Positions 12,101 to 21,525 are shown, counted from the stretch's first letter. The stretch: 64,000 nt of DNA from Siderastrea siderea (GCA_964030785.1 OZ034967.1:60830712-60894711), one strand, 5' to 3'. Translations and numbers: made by a program. Notes: a model not told the origin generated them from the sequence alone.

Positions 12101-15100
12101 ATTAAACTCTATTCTCGTCGTAATCAGAATTTCTTGTCGAGTTCGTTTATATCACACACTGCTCTACCCCATGTGATTTACTTGGATTTTTGGTTTGGCA
12201 TTCTGTCCTTGTGAATTACAAACACTAGCCAGTCTATTCAGTAATGGATAAATTTCAAAAATTCCAACAGCCATACTGCTCACTGATTCTGCCAAAACAT
12301 GCCTGGAAGTAGGGTGTGGAGATTCCTCAGCGCCGGGGGCGCAGTGTTTAAAACTTGAAAACATTCCTGTTTCACTTTTCACCATGAGTTCGTAGTTCTT
12401 TGTGACTGGACAATATAAATTCGAGCCTCTTTGGGTGCCTGGGTGTTAGATATGAAAATTGACCAAAAGTAGTGCTTGTTCCCTTGACTGTAAAACACTG
12501 TGTTTTTGTTCTTGTTTAGGCAGGTGTGGAATCAAAGATAGATTTGAGGCTGCAACCTGCCATTACCACATTAGGTGAGTACCGCTGAATTTCACCTGGT
12601 CTGGGTCCTGAGAGCCAACGTATGTGAAATTCTTGATGCTTTTCAAAGACATTGCTTGCAGATGATGCTCCAAATCTCACCATGTGATTATATCAGCGAT
12701 GCTGACTTTTAACCCTACTTTTCAGACTAGAGTGGATTCTGCCTGCACGGTCTGTGAACGTCTATAACTTTTTGTAATAAGCAAGCTAGAGCAACCAAAC
12801 TCGGTGAATTTTCCTTAAACTTATCTGCGAACAATTTGGTGTAGCAAGTCATTGTCCATCTATTTTGATGTTACCATGGCAACTACCTTTTGTCAAGCGG
12901 TTTTTTTAGAATTTTGAATTACCCTCTTTTTTATGAAAAATTTTAACTTTTTTGAAGTAAATGTTGGTGACCATTTTGGTGGTAATTTGTTGATTTTGAT
13001 CTTTTCTTCATCAATTTTGGTGCTTTTCAAAGGTTTTGGAAAAATCAAGAAATGCAAGATGGCAGATCCAAGATGGCTGCCATTTGAGGACATGACGAGA
13101 TCAGCTGATGTTGCAGATCTCAAAGGAAACATCTTTGGACGTACTATCTGTCCTTTATGTTTCCTTGTCATATCTTAAATGTTCTCAGAAATAAGGAGAG
13201 GGGGGAATCTGATCCCCCCTTAAAATTCCCAATCAGAATAGGGTCAAATGACAGTTCACACAGGAGAAAGTGTTAACTCTGATAGATTATTGTATATTTT
13301 ATACAGGCTTAATGAGTGCCATGGGATTTTTAACTAATTGCAGCTGTTAAATGCTTTAATTTTGAAAATAAATTTGCTGTTACGTACAGATTATTTAAAC
13401 TTTGAAAATTGCACAGTAAATTAAAAGCTTGGAGCAGAGCTTTCATTTAGTCTACGCTAAACTTCTTCAGTGCGTGAAGTCACTGTGTAAGCACAGTGAG
13501 AAGTGCAGTGACCTCAGAAGATTGTTCCAGACCCCCAGTAACTGGTATCTCCCCCCGTCTCGATTGAGAGGTGGTTGCAATTGTCGGATGTAGATCGCCT
13601 CCTGTATGCCTCTATCGACTTCACAGCAGAGGAGGAGTGCAACAGCTCCTTGGCCTTTTTGGATACGGTCACACCCAGGGACCCTGATGGTCACATTTCT
13701 ACCAGTGTTTGTAGAAAACCGACCCACACCGATCAATACCTCAGTTTTGCATCAAATTACCCTCTTCGACACAAACGGGGCATAGAACGTACCCTTCACC
13801 ATAGAGCCGAGTGCATTAGACCCAGCTACGCTTCAACAGGAGATTGACCGCGTTATCAATGCTCTCACTGCCTGTGGGTTCCCCTTGTGGGTCACCAAAA
13901 GAGGAGAAAGTCATCCCTTCAAGCCCGAATCATCCAATCAGGATAATACCAACCGACCCAATATAGCCCCATATGTCAGGAATTAAGAGCTATGGAATCA
14001 CTCTCCACCACAAGCCGGAAAATACCTTACGGCAGCTACTGGTTGGACCCAAGGACCCACCCACTGGAATCCATGTGTGGACCATATCAAATGTGAGGGG
14101 GGACCTGATGGGAAACAGTGTGGAATGGACTGCATTGGGCAAATGACACGAACATTTAAAGCAAGCATCAGTGAACGTCGGAGGCCCACTTCCTCCACAT
14201 CAGAGGTTTCAGACCACCTTTTCAGAGAGCACCGGGGAAACCAGTTCCAGTCCGAAAACGTAAGAATTCCGGACAGGAAACCAGACTGGTTTAGAAGAGG
14301 CATAAAGGAGGCAATCTACATCCGACAATTGCAACCGTCTCGCAGTTGAGACAGGGGGAAGATACCAACTACTGGGGGAACAATCTTTTGAGGTCACTGC
14401 GCTTGCGCAGTGACTTCACGCACTGAAGAAGTTTAGTGTAGACTAAATGAAAGCTCTGCTGTAAGCTTTGATTTACTGTGCAACTTTCAATGTTTAAATC
14501 ATCTGCATAATTTTAAAATTTGCTGTTGTTGTATCTGACACCGGCATTGATGAATAGAGACCAACTTGATCACAAAAGTTTGCTCTCTGAGCACCTGTAC
14601 ATGGTTGGTGTTCATGCTGGCAAAAGCAAGTAATTCATCCTGGATCAGAAATCAATATAATATCCTCAGTAGAATAAAAAATCCCTCTCGGAATTGAGGA
14701 TGACCTTGTAAGTGTTTGTAATTAAATTGTACTGCAATTACATGTGAGGAACTAAGTAAGCCCATCCATTAATTTAAAATGTTTCTTTTTTCAGACGAAC
14801 TTATAGATGCAGGAGAGTCTGGAAGTTATGACATGGTTTTTATCGATGCTGATAAGACAGGATATGCCCAGTACTATGAGAAATCTCTACAACTCTTACG
14901 TAGTGGTGGACTTGTTGTCATTGATAATGTGAGTGATAATACGAAAGCAATATAAGATAATGTTTTTTGGAGCTTTTATCAGGCCCAACCAAGCGATTTA
15001 GCTGTTTCAGGCAATTTCTTTACTTTTAGAAGCATTTTGATGGTGCGAGTCTCCATTTTCCATGGTCCTTGCAAACTTACTATCTTTTTCTGCTCTGTGT

Positions 15101-16175
15101 TTTCAGCTGCATGTCACAATGAAACTACTGCCACCGAGCCAAAATTATGATATAACTTAACTTACCTAGTTTTGGATAACACTTTTCAATCATGTTTTTG
15201 TACAATCTTCCGTGTTTTTGTGCAATCTACCTCCTAGTGCACTTGCTGTTCTGCTATCCAAAAGCCGCTGTGGGCACAAAAATAAGGACATTTGTCAAAG
15301 AAAAATTGTTTGCCCATGTACATGGTAAAATAATTTGTCATTGATAGAAAATTTGCTCATGTGCATGCATGGGGCTTTAAGTAGTGTTTGATAATTATTC
15401 CATGAGCACCCAGGTCACAAAAAACTCAAGCAGGTGCATAGCACTGATTTAGTTATAATGACAAGTGTAAGTGTAATTGTTTCATTAAATTGTTGGGGGG
15501 GGGGGGGGACAGGGGGAGTTTAAACCTCCTGCTTCCCGTACCCTTTAATCCCGGTTCCCGCCCTGTATTTGTTGGCTTCCTCCTCTTTGCATTTTTTCGT
15601 ATTGAGAGATATTGCACAATGTTGCATAATCTTAGTTTCCTTTTTCTCCTGCTTCCCACGACCACCTTCTCCCTGACCTTCTCCTGCTTCCCGCCCTCTC
15701 TTCTTAGGCCTCCCGTACACCTCTCGTCCCCTTTTCTTCCAATCTCCCACCCCGTCCCCCACCAATTTCACAACTTCAGTTATCATTGTTGATTAGTTTG
15801 CTGTATTTTCAGACAAAATTTAAATTTTTTCTTTGTGGCAAAAACTTTTGAATGCCTGCGGCACTTGACAATTAGCATCTGATGTCCTTATAAGGGTAAA
15901 AGCAGGGTTGTTCACTGATAACCTGTGTGCATGAACCAATCAGAAAGCTAGAATTCAATAACCGAGATTGAGAATTTAATAATTATTAATTTACTCTAAT
16001 AATTTATACTTTTCAGGCTTTGTGGAAATTACAAGTTTGCGATTCTGAAATAGTGGCTTCAGATGAAGATACAAGAGCAATACACAACTTGAACATGAAA
16101 GTCCAGAAGGATAGTCGTGTGGATATGTGTTTGATTTCAGTGGCAGATGGTCTTAATATAGCGATGAAGCTCTAA
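3109..16175 (+). CDS. COMTD1-like: COMTD1-like SAM-dependent O-methyltransferase, 3' five exons (5' end outside window)
   Basis: Five exons join in frame with GT-AG borders: 3109-3220, 4743-4867, 12520-12574, 14795-14928, 16017-16175 (194 residues and stop). The product resembles the class I, divalent-metal O-methyltransferases of the catechol/caffeoyl-CoA type, closest to animal COMTD1. Such enzymes transfer a methyl group from SAM to a hydroxyl. Visible motifs are the SAM-binding IEIGVLTGYN, the acidic CEV strand end, KIDLRLQPA, the metal/SAM motif [17 protein letters not shown] and the C-terminal [13 protein letters not shown]. About 65 residues expected at the N terminus (in human COMTD1 a membrane anchor) are missing and should lie left of the window. 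Intron 2 carries a BEL element in the same orientation; intron 3 carries a Penelope-like element. Neither disrupts an exon. The natural substrate cannot be told from sequence. Confidence 0.87.
3320..3644. repeat. Foldback MITE with poly-G/poly-C arms
   Basis: Inverted arms: 3319-3390 reads GTTTAAAT, a G run, then ACTCCCATATGAAAGTGAC and GGGATGCTTGTC. 3588-3644 is its reverse complement, with an 18-base C run. The interior repeats a CTTAGGG-type motif near 3378, 3468, 3511 and 3555, with about 44-base spacing in the last part. It lies in the first intron shown of the O-methyltransferase gene. Confidence 0.75.
3916..4114. repeat. Short MITE with imperfect terminal inverted repeats
   Basis: The left end GGCCAGTTGTTCAAAGC pairs imperfectly with the right end (GCTTTTAAACAACCAGGCC). 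The same kind of end is seen at 52433-52660, so this is probably the same MITE superfamily. Confidence 0.55.
5446..6024 (+). repeat. 5' LTR of the BEL element
   Basis: 579 bases, TG...CA ends, flanked on the left by AACAC. By eye it differs from the 3' LTR at about eight positions (for example near 5543, 5549, 5563, 5566, 5875, 5915, 5918 and 5960), about 1.4%. Confidence 0.95.
6150..7249 (+). pseudogene. BEL gag-like region with zinc knuckle, frameshifted
   Basis: Translation starts at the ATG at 6150, 125 bases after the LTR. The first 80 or so residues are helical and charged. A frameshift near 6400 moves the reading to the frame of 6401-7249, which holds the DUF1759-type BEL gag segment ([22 protein letters not shown]) and a first zinc knuckle ([16 protein letters not shown]). 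A TAA at 7247-7249 stops it, but the similarity continues in the same frame past it with a second knuckle ([11 protein letters not shown]). Structural protein of the particle; broken here. Confidence 0.8.
7250..8383 (+). pseudogene. BEL aspartic protease region
   Basis: Same frame as the gag segment before it. After two further in-frame stops (near 7306 and 7340), an open stretch from about 7556 holds the DUF1758/A17 retropepsin motif [11 protein letters not shown] with the catalytic Asp, and [11 protein letters not shown] further on. It then runs into the linker before RT ([26 protein letters not shown]). TGA at 8381-8383 ends it; the same frame resumes shortly after, so the stops are point lesions rather than gene borders. 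Confidence 0.8.
8384..9590 (+). pseudogene. BEL reverse transcriptase and start of RNase H
   Basis: In the same frame as the protease but past two stops (8381-8383 and about 8405). The open part from 8465 shows RT blocks: [43 protein letters not shown] and the active-site YVDDCLKS (the BEL form of YxDD). LGVQWN and the start of RNase H ([23 protein letters not shown]) follow. Near 9565-9590 a frameshift moves the reading to the next frame. Confidence 0.85.
9560..11424 (+). pseudogene. BEL RNase H end and integrase, long open segment
   Basis: The open frame continues RNase H ([22 protein letters not shown]), then the integrase zinc-binding region ([16 protein letters not shown]) and the core with DDE residues in [17 protein letters not shown] and GGVWERCIR. 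The C-terminal domain follows ([35 protein letters not shown]). This 3' part is intact for over 1.8 kb, the best-preserved piece of the element. The stop is at 11422-11424, about 220 bases before the 3' LTR. The frame is offset from the upstream RT by an indel. Confidence 0.87.
11642..12220 (+). repeat. 3' LTR of the BEL element
   Basis: 579 bases, near-identical to 5446-6024, followed by the target duplication AACAC at 12221-12225. The 24-base purine-rich stretch ending AAGGGGCCGGAA lies directly before it. Confidence 0.95.
12575..13388. other. Intron sequence, nothing recognised
   Basis: The intron between the O-methyltransferase exons at 12520-12574 and 14795-14928, up to the Penelope-like element. 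It is AT-rich with no coding similarity I recognise. Confidence 0.5.
13389..14504 (+). mobile_element. Penelope-like retroelement remnant with inverted terminal arms
   Basis: Two arms face each other: 13389-13618 and the reverse complement of 14297-14504. They match over about 200 bases, including the last codons of the element's own ORF (the [10 protein letters not shown] segment can be read in both directions, at about 14310 on + and about 13600 on -). Between them are a reverse transcriptase fragment and a GIY-YIG endonuclease fragment on the + strand. This fits a 5'-truncated Penelope-like element joined to an inverted copy of its own 3' end, a layout known for this class. Confidence 0.82.
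13617..14349 (+). pseudogene. Penelope-like RT / GIY-YIG fragments
   Basis: The first fragment shows the Penelope RT block LAFLDT...[18 protein letters not shown] and [18 protein letters not shown] frame change follows near 13850. Later come the junction and endonuclease parts ([52 protein letters not shown]). The fragments lie in different frames with stops, so there is no intact protein. The upstream half of RT is missing. Confidence 0.8.
15482..15790. repeat. Poly-G run followed by pyrimidine-rich tract
   Basis: 14 G residues at 15495-15508, then a C/T-rich stretch with repeated CTTCCCG/CTCCTGCTTCC words to about 15780. It lies in the last intron of the O-methyltransferase gene. No gene similarity. 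Confidence 0.5.
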
Positions 16176-16861
16176 TTACAATTTTATAATGTCCAGAAAT
16201 GTACTTGCTTTAGCATTAATTGTCACCCTAGCCCCTTAGCTTTACTTTGAAAAAGTACAAGACCAACGTAGAGAAGGATATTTGTGAATGGCTTTTTAGC
16301 TATCATAGTGCTCAAAGACATCCTTGTTTACGTCATAAATAGTAATTAGTATTGAGAATTATTTTATAGTAATAAATAAGAATTGATAGTATTAAAAAAA
16401 TGATAACAATAATAACAGCATGCGAAATAATTCAATTATTATAGTATAATAATTAGAACGTAATAAAGCCAACCACTGTTGAGGTCAAATTATCTTAGTT
16501 TATTGACACTCCTAGGGCAGTTCCGCCACCCTTTCATGTTATTAGTGAACTCACGTAAGAGGATGTCTGAGGACAACAAATGTCCTTGTGTGACGACCAT
16601 GACAACCGATTCATGATGCAAAGCTAAGCGTTTTAATTTAGTTCAACTCGAATTAAAGCACGTGTAGTTTGAACTGTTTGGGTCTGTTAATGTTGTAAAC
16701 GTGAATTGGTGAGTTTCAAAACATATTTCCAAATTTTTGTTTAGGATGTTCGCAACTCTTCTTGAGGTTGGTGAACATGAAAAGGATTTTATCATATGCA
16801 CACGACACAACTCTTTGAAGAATTTGAAAAATGTAGGCAATTATTTTCATAAGTTTGTTGT

Positions 16862-17030
16862 TGGTTCTCGTCCTTGCTCCGAGGGTTTTTCTCCGGGTTC
16901 TCCGGTTTTCCTCCCTCCATGAAAAAACCAACATTTCCAAATTCCAATTCCACCTGCTTGTAAAGCGCATTTGATTATATTCATATAGAAAATGCGCTAT
17001 ATAAGTTCTAAATTATTATTATATTATTAA
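16862..17030 (+). repeat. SINE-like 3' region with ATT tail
   Basis: A stretch with GGTTCTCCGGTTTTCC, CAACATTTCC and AAAGCGCATTTG / AATGCGCTATATAAG ends in an ATT-rich tail (to about 17030). Short interspersed elements of invertebrates often end this way, but I see no A/B boxes in front of it, so it is at best a 5'-truncated copy. Confidence 0.4.
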
Positions 17031-17138
17031 CATAATCTATTATCTGGTGAAATGAAATGTTGAAATTGGCTATCAAAAATGATGCACGACCTTGAGAGCC
17101 CTTCCTAGGAAAAAAGAACCCCTTAGAACACGAGACGG

Positions 17139-17273
17139 TAGCCTGTGAACAGGCTGTCTGGCTGACTGAGAACGAGCAAAGAGACGGGGAGTTCCCCAGT
17201 CTACACTCGGTTCGCTCCGCCCTCTGATTTATTTTCGCGCTTTTTCCCCACTGCGGAGCCTGTTCACAGGCTA
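17139..17273. repeat. Foldback MITE with 9-bp target duplication
   Basis: The ends TAGCCTGTGAACAGGCT and AGCCTGTTCACAGGCTA are perfect inverted repeats. The flanks are identical 9-mers, ACGAGACGG (17130-17138 and 17274-17282). 9-bp duplications suggest a Mutator-like transposase source. A related foldback is at 55619-55717. Confidence 0.85.
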
Positions 17274-17400
17274 ACGAGACGGCGCCCCAGGCCGTGCGAC
17301 CTGGGCCCGTCTAACAGCCACATCATTGATATCAGATTCATCATGTCTTTCATACGTGCGGGATATAAGAAACCATAATTGACCCGCTTCCAACGTCTTC

Positions 17401-17470
17401 AAAGCTCAGATGGTAGAGCAGCTCACCGGTATCACGAAGGTCTGATGGGCTCGATTCCCTTCGTAGCTTT
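17401..17470 (+). repeat. tRNA-like SINE head
   Basis: An A-box-like GCTCAGATGGTAGAGCA at the start and a B-box-like GGGCTCGATTCCC 30 bases later give tRNA-type polymerase III promoter spacing. The cloverleaf ends do not pair well, so it is more likely a tRNA-derived repeat than a working tRNA gene. Confidence 0.45.
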
Positions 17471-17865
17471 TAATCGCTGAAGTTACACACTCACTTCCAT
17501 TCCAAAAGCTCTTGCCCTACATTAATCGACTACTGCCTGCAAACCAGTTTCCCTACTCGTACCCAACAATAGAATGGCGTTTATTAACTCTCCAGATTTA
17601 AATAGGCCAACCTCTGCCAATAAAGATGTCAACTTCGTTCCAAGATGTCAAGCTTCCTAAAGCAAGAGTCCTAGTAAAATTTTGCCCTATAAAATTATTT
17701 TTGGTGAAGTATCACGGCTTGAAGCAGCACGTGAACTTGAAGCATTATTCTGATTAGAAAGCAGATCACAAGTGGCCACACTTTTGAACTTCGGGCTTTT
17801 ACTCTATCGGGACCCTCATAAACTTTTGAATTTAAATTTCACGACAGTGCGGCTTAATTTGTTTG

Positions 17866-18317
17866 AGGGTACCCAATAGGGTTCTTCAATCCCGTCATCC
17901 TGACCAAAATTTTCCCTTAATCCCGTAATCGCGACGGTTTTTATCGGCTTGTCCTGATCCCGAGCGTTGGTTTAAAAATTGCATTTAATACAATGGTTCC
18001 AGATTCCATCATCTTCGGTGAACCAGTGAAAGGTGGTGGGATAAGAAAAGTGGTACGGTCAAAATAGGCACGTGATAGGGCCGAGGAAAATGTGGGCAAC
18101 TAATGTGTTGTCAAAATGAAAGGATTTTTCACTTTCCATTATCGGATACCGGTTCTTTACAACAACATTTCCCGAATCTCGCATCGTAAAACCGCTAATT
18201 CCGTATCGCGTTGTAATTACGATCCCGAATCCCGCTCTCCTTTCCTCTAAAATCCTGAATCCCGGTCTTCAAGTAAGCCAAATCCCGGATCCCGAAAAAA
18301 AACCTATTGGGGACCCT
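17866..18317. repeat. MITE-like repeat rich in AATCCCG words
   Basis: The ends AGGGTACCCAATAGGGTT and AACCTATTGGGGACCCT are imperfect inverted repeats. The interior repeats AATCCCG / GATCCCGA words many times. No target duplication is obvious. Confidence 0.65.
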
Positions 18318-19986
18318 GTTATTTCCCTCTCTCTCTTTCGGGGAAAGCCGAGGGCACATTGATGACTGACAAAGAGCGTGCTAGCGTTCAAATGATTGAA
18401 GAAAGCATTCACACGTTCTTCTGTTTCAAACTTTATTGACATCTCAATATTCACTCTTAACCTATATTTAACGTAAATCTTCGCTCTCTTAAACTAAGCA
18501 GCATTAACAAGCTTGCAATGAGCAGTTATACAGAACGATTTTCGATGAAACAAAATTATTATTATTAATAATAAATATTCCATTTCCGAATTGTCTTAAG
18601 CCTCGTTTTCAAGCAAGGCCTGGTACTCGACCAAACATGTGGAAAAGAGTTTGCGTTCACATGCAAATAAAATAAAACTAATTTTCACTTGAAAGTATGA
18701 GCACCAGGCGTCGCTTTGAAAAAGAGGACCAAAATAGCTCGGAAATGGCCAATTTCAACTTGCACAGTGGTTTGTACAATGTAATATGCTGTGCAGTAAT
18801 TTCTAATTTCAGTGAAGTTTTGTATGTAAACCCAAGACGTAACATTCCACTACATTAACTTTATTTATATGCAATGTTCAAGAATTTATAGAACTCCTGA
18901 TCTCTTGTCTTTTTCAAATTGAAATTCCTGCGAAAAGGTAAAAAAAGAATGTTAGTTTGTATTTTCGTGCCATCAGTTTAAGCTCTGAAGTTGGCGACAA
19001 AAGAAAGTGGCGAGAACAGAAAAGGGCTCTCAGGACAAATTTGGGCTTGGGAATTGGAGTTATTCTTTTTCTTCACAAGCCTCCGCCGCAAACTCAAATT
19101 GAGCTATTGAAACTTGAAAGGAGACTGGAAAAAACGGTTTCTGTAAAGAACGGGGCACGGGCACGGGAAACTCTCCCACTGACTGCCAACCGACGTCCTC
19201 TTTTCGAGAAACTCCTCCCCAGTACTCCGCTTCCTGCTCTAAAGGCTTTCCTGATCGTGGATGCTCTCTCCAAGTCCTATTTCTCAGTCAACGTTGTCTG
19301 CGCGCGAGGACGCTAATTCTACATTAAATAACAGCATGAGTACTCCAAACGTTGTACAAATGGGAATCTAAGAATTCAATGGCTGCGCACTTGGTTGGAT
19401 AGTTTACGAAAAATATCTTAAGGGTAAGGTGCCCACCTCACGTTGCTTAGCAACCACTTTGATGTCAAACGGTGTCAGAAGCCTTTGCCAACTTCTGGGA
19501 GATTTTTGTTAAACGTAGCAACAAGCGTTCTGAATTGTGATTAGAGCGAAAAAAGGCTTAACAAGTTGGCATAAAGTATGGTCGTTGGCAAGAGTCACAA
19601 CCGGACATAATGTCATCTAAAAGCCAAGAATCATGCATTTTAATACTATTTGCAATGGCTGCAGAATTAACATTCTATTAAAAATCTCCTTTGCAGCAAA
19701 ACATTTTCTTATCTTTAAATGTTGTTTGATATTATCAAACGTGAAGGGTGTGAATAAAATAAGACACCCTCATAATCTTGGAAAGCTACTGCTGTTACGA
19801 ACAAAGAAAACCGAGAATAAATGAGACTAAAACTACTAGCTTGACCATGGGCAACCAGTATTCAAGAAGGAAGCAAACAAAATGACGTGAAGAGCTATGT
19901 GTTGCAAATTAACTGATTTTTTCTCCCTGGACATATGGCTACGGATCAATGAAACAAACAAACCGATTTACCAATTCATTCCATTG
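18318..19986. other. Intergenic, nothing recognised
   Basis: The region downstream of the neuropeptide gene's 3' end and of the O-methyltransferase gene. A 119-codon open frame at 18957-19316 shows no family resemblance and I do not call it a gene. Confidence 0.4.
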
Positions 19987-20994
19987 TTAAGATTCTGAAC
20001 TCTCATCCCTGGTTTCCTCTAAACTGCTTGCGACTTCACGTTTGTCCTCATGGGAATAATCCTCCTCGGCGTCTTCCAATTTTTTCTCAAATTCTTTGAG
20101 GAGTTCATCATCATCTTCCTCCCGACCAAAGCGCCCCTGTTCTTTATCCTCAGCAATCTCGTCACGACCAAATCGTCCTTGATCGTCGTCGCGCCCAAAG
20201 CGGCCCTGCAGATCCTCTTCACGACCGAAGCGTCCCTGGAAATCGCGTCCAAAACGGCCTTGCATGTCTTTCTCTCGTCCAAAGCGACCTTGATCTTCTT
20301 CGCGTCCAAATCGATCCTGCATGAAATCACGACCGAAGCGTCCTTGGAAATCGCGTCCAAAACGGCCTTGCAAGTCTTCCTCTCTTCCGAAGCGACCTTG
20401 ATCTTCCTCGCGTCCAAATCGACCCTGCATAAAATCGCGGCCAAAGCGCCCTTGGAGATTGCGTCCAAAACGACCTTGCATGTCTTCCTCTCGTCCGAAA
20501 CGGCCTTGTAGTTCTTCACGTCCGAAACGACCTTGGGAAACTTCTTCTCTTCCAAACCGCCCTTGCATGCTGTCACGTCCGAAGCGCCCTTGGAGGTTCC
20601 TTCCAAAACGACCAGGGACTAAGGCTCGCAGCTGCTGACCTCCTTCTTCTCTGCTGAACCGGCCCTTCCAGTATTGGGGCTCCCTCTTGTAAGCGACGGA
20701 ATCAGAGAAACGGCCCTTCCAGTACTGTGGGTCACTAAAGCGTCCCTTCCAATATTGAGGAAGATCAGAAAAACGGCCCTTCCAGTATTGGGGAGCATCA
20801 AAACGTCCGTTAAAATCAGAGAAGCGTCCCTTCCAGTACTGTGGGTCATTCACTGATTTAACAAATTTGGCATCGGCGAACTCAGGCACATCACTTTCTT
20901 CAGTTGTGTCTTTTTTCTCTTCTAATGGTTTTGCGCTTATTAATAATAGCTGGCAACATACTAGGGCAAGAATTATCGAATTCCATGCAGGCAT
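19987..20994 (-). CDS. Antho-RFamide-type neuropeptide precursor
   Basis: A secreted 335-residue preprohormone in one coding exon. Residues 1 to about 20 form a signal peptide (hydrophobic IILALVCCQLLLIS). Residues about 50-118 hold five copies of PQYWKGRFS and one FNGRFD. A VPGRFGR variant follows. Residues about 133-300 hold sixteen QGRFGR units and one QDRFGR. QGRFG is immature Antho-RFamide: Gln becomes pyroglutamate, Gly donates the amide, and the following Arg is the cleavage site. Each unit is preceded by acidic or D/E/M/L/F/S-type residues, as in other anthozoan precursors, where N-terminal trimming is proposed. The tail is acidic. PQYWKGRFS lacks the amide-donor Gly. In cnidarians such peptides act in neurons, often on peptide-gated channels or GPCRs. 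Minus-strand sequence before the ATG has a possible splice acceptor (AG at 21015-21016), suggesting a 5' UTR intron. Confidence 0.94.
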   Translation of the reverse strand: MPAWNSIILALVCCQLLLISAKPLEEKKDTTEESDVPEFADAKFVKSVNDPQYWKGRFSDFNGRFDAPQYWKGRFSDLPQYWKGRFSDPQYWKGRFSDSVAYKREPQYWKGRFSREEGGQQLRALVPGRFGRNLQGRFGRDSMQGRFGREEVSQGRFGREELQGRFGREEDMQGRFGRNLQGRFGRDFMQGRFGREEDQGRFGREEDLQGRFGRDFQGRFGRDFMQDRFGREEDQGRFGREKDMQGRFGRDFQGRFGREEDLQGRFGRDDDQGRFGRDEIAEDKEQGRFGREEDDDELLKEFEKKLEDAEEDYSHEDKREVASSLEETRDESSES

Positions 20995-21057
20995 CTTGGA
21001 CGGTTACGCTTCTGCTAAATTTAAAGAGATCAAGAGAAAAAACCATCAACGTGATGC

Positions 21058-21525
21058 AGGCTTGGGTAAATTCTGCCGGCAGAATTTCGAGCAGAATAAG
21101 CGTCTTTTGAGGCGAGCATTCTGCCGGCAGAATAAGGCATTTTCGGGCATAATTTGAGCAGAACTCGTCACGGAAAATCAGTAACACTAATGATATGCAT
21201 AACAGTTGCAAGAAAAAATTGAAAACTAGATACAAAGGAAATGGACAATACGTCGTAATTAATGTGATTATTAGCTAAAATGCACTCACAAACTAAGACG
21301 AATTACAAGTTGCTATACACGATGAATATCTAATTTAGTATTTAGGGAGAGGCCCAGGCTTCGTTTCATATTTGCGAAAATACGTAAGGCCCGTAGGACC
21401 GTAAATTTTGCGGCTACCTAGCAGAATGCGATCAGGATTTAGGTGTCCGAGCAGAATAAGCAATATTTACGAGCACTACCGGCAGGCAGAATAAGCCATT
21501 TTACGGGCAGAATTCATCCAAGCCT
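21058..21525. repeat. MITE copy 1, AGGCTTGG ends, 10-bp duplication
   Basis: It starts AGGCTTGGGTAAATTCTGC and ends GCAGAATTCATCCAAGCCT (inverted repeats). The flanks AACGTGATGC and AACATGATGA match at 8 of 10 positions. GCAGAAT words recur through it. Its sister is at 47907-48414. It begins 63 bases upstream of the neuropeptide start codon, so it lies in the 5' UTR, a 5' UTR intron or the promoter of that gene. Confidence 0.85.

Larger units (their letters stand above)
5446..12220 (+). mobile_element. BEL/Pao LTR retrotransposon, full-length but mutated
   Basis: A complete element of 6775 bases with two 579-base LTRs, starting TGTTGG and ending TTACA. It is bordered by the 5-bp target duplication AACAC (5441-5445 and 12221-12225). 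The order is gag, zinc knuckles, aspartic protease, RT, RNase H, integrase, as in BEL/Pao. A purine-rich AAGGGGCCGGAA precedes the 3' LTR and may be the polypurine tract; I could not assign a primer-binding site after 6024. It sits in sense orientation in intron 2 of the O-methyltransferase gene. The pol region carries about five in-frame stops and two frameshifts, so this copy is not expected to make its own proteins. Confidence 0.95.

Noticed and set aside
15490..15792. Open frames in the pyrimidine-rich tract
   Set aside because: Low-complexity translation (Pro/Ser/Leu/Phe), inside an intron.
18957..19316. 119-codon open frame between the O-methyltransferase and neuropeptide genes
   Set aside because: No family resemblance, no signal peptide or domain, no splice-linked partner exon seen; plausible by chance at this length.
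20050..20511. Long open frame antisense to the neuropeptide gene
   Set aside because: Open only because the coding repeat is periodic and leaves few stops in other frames.
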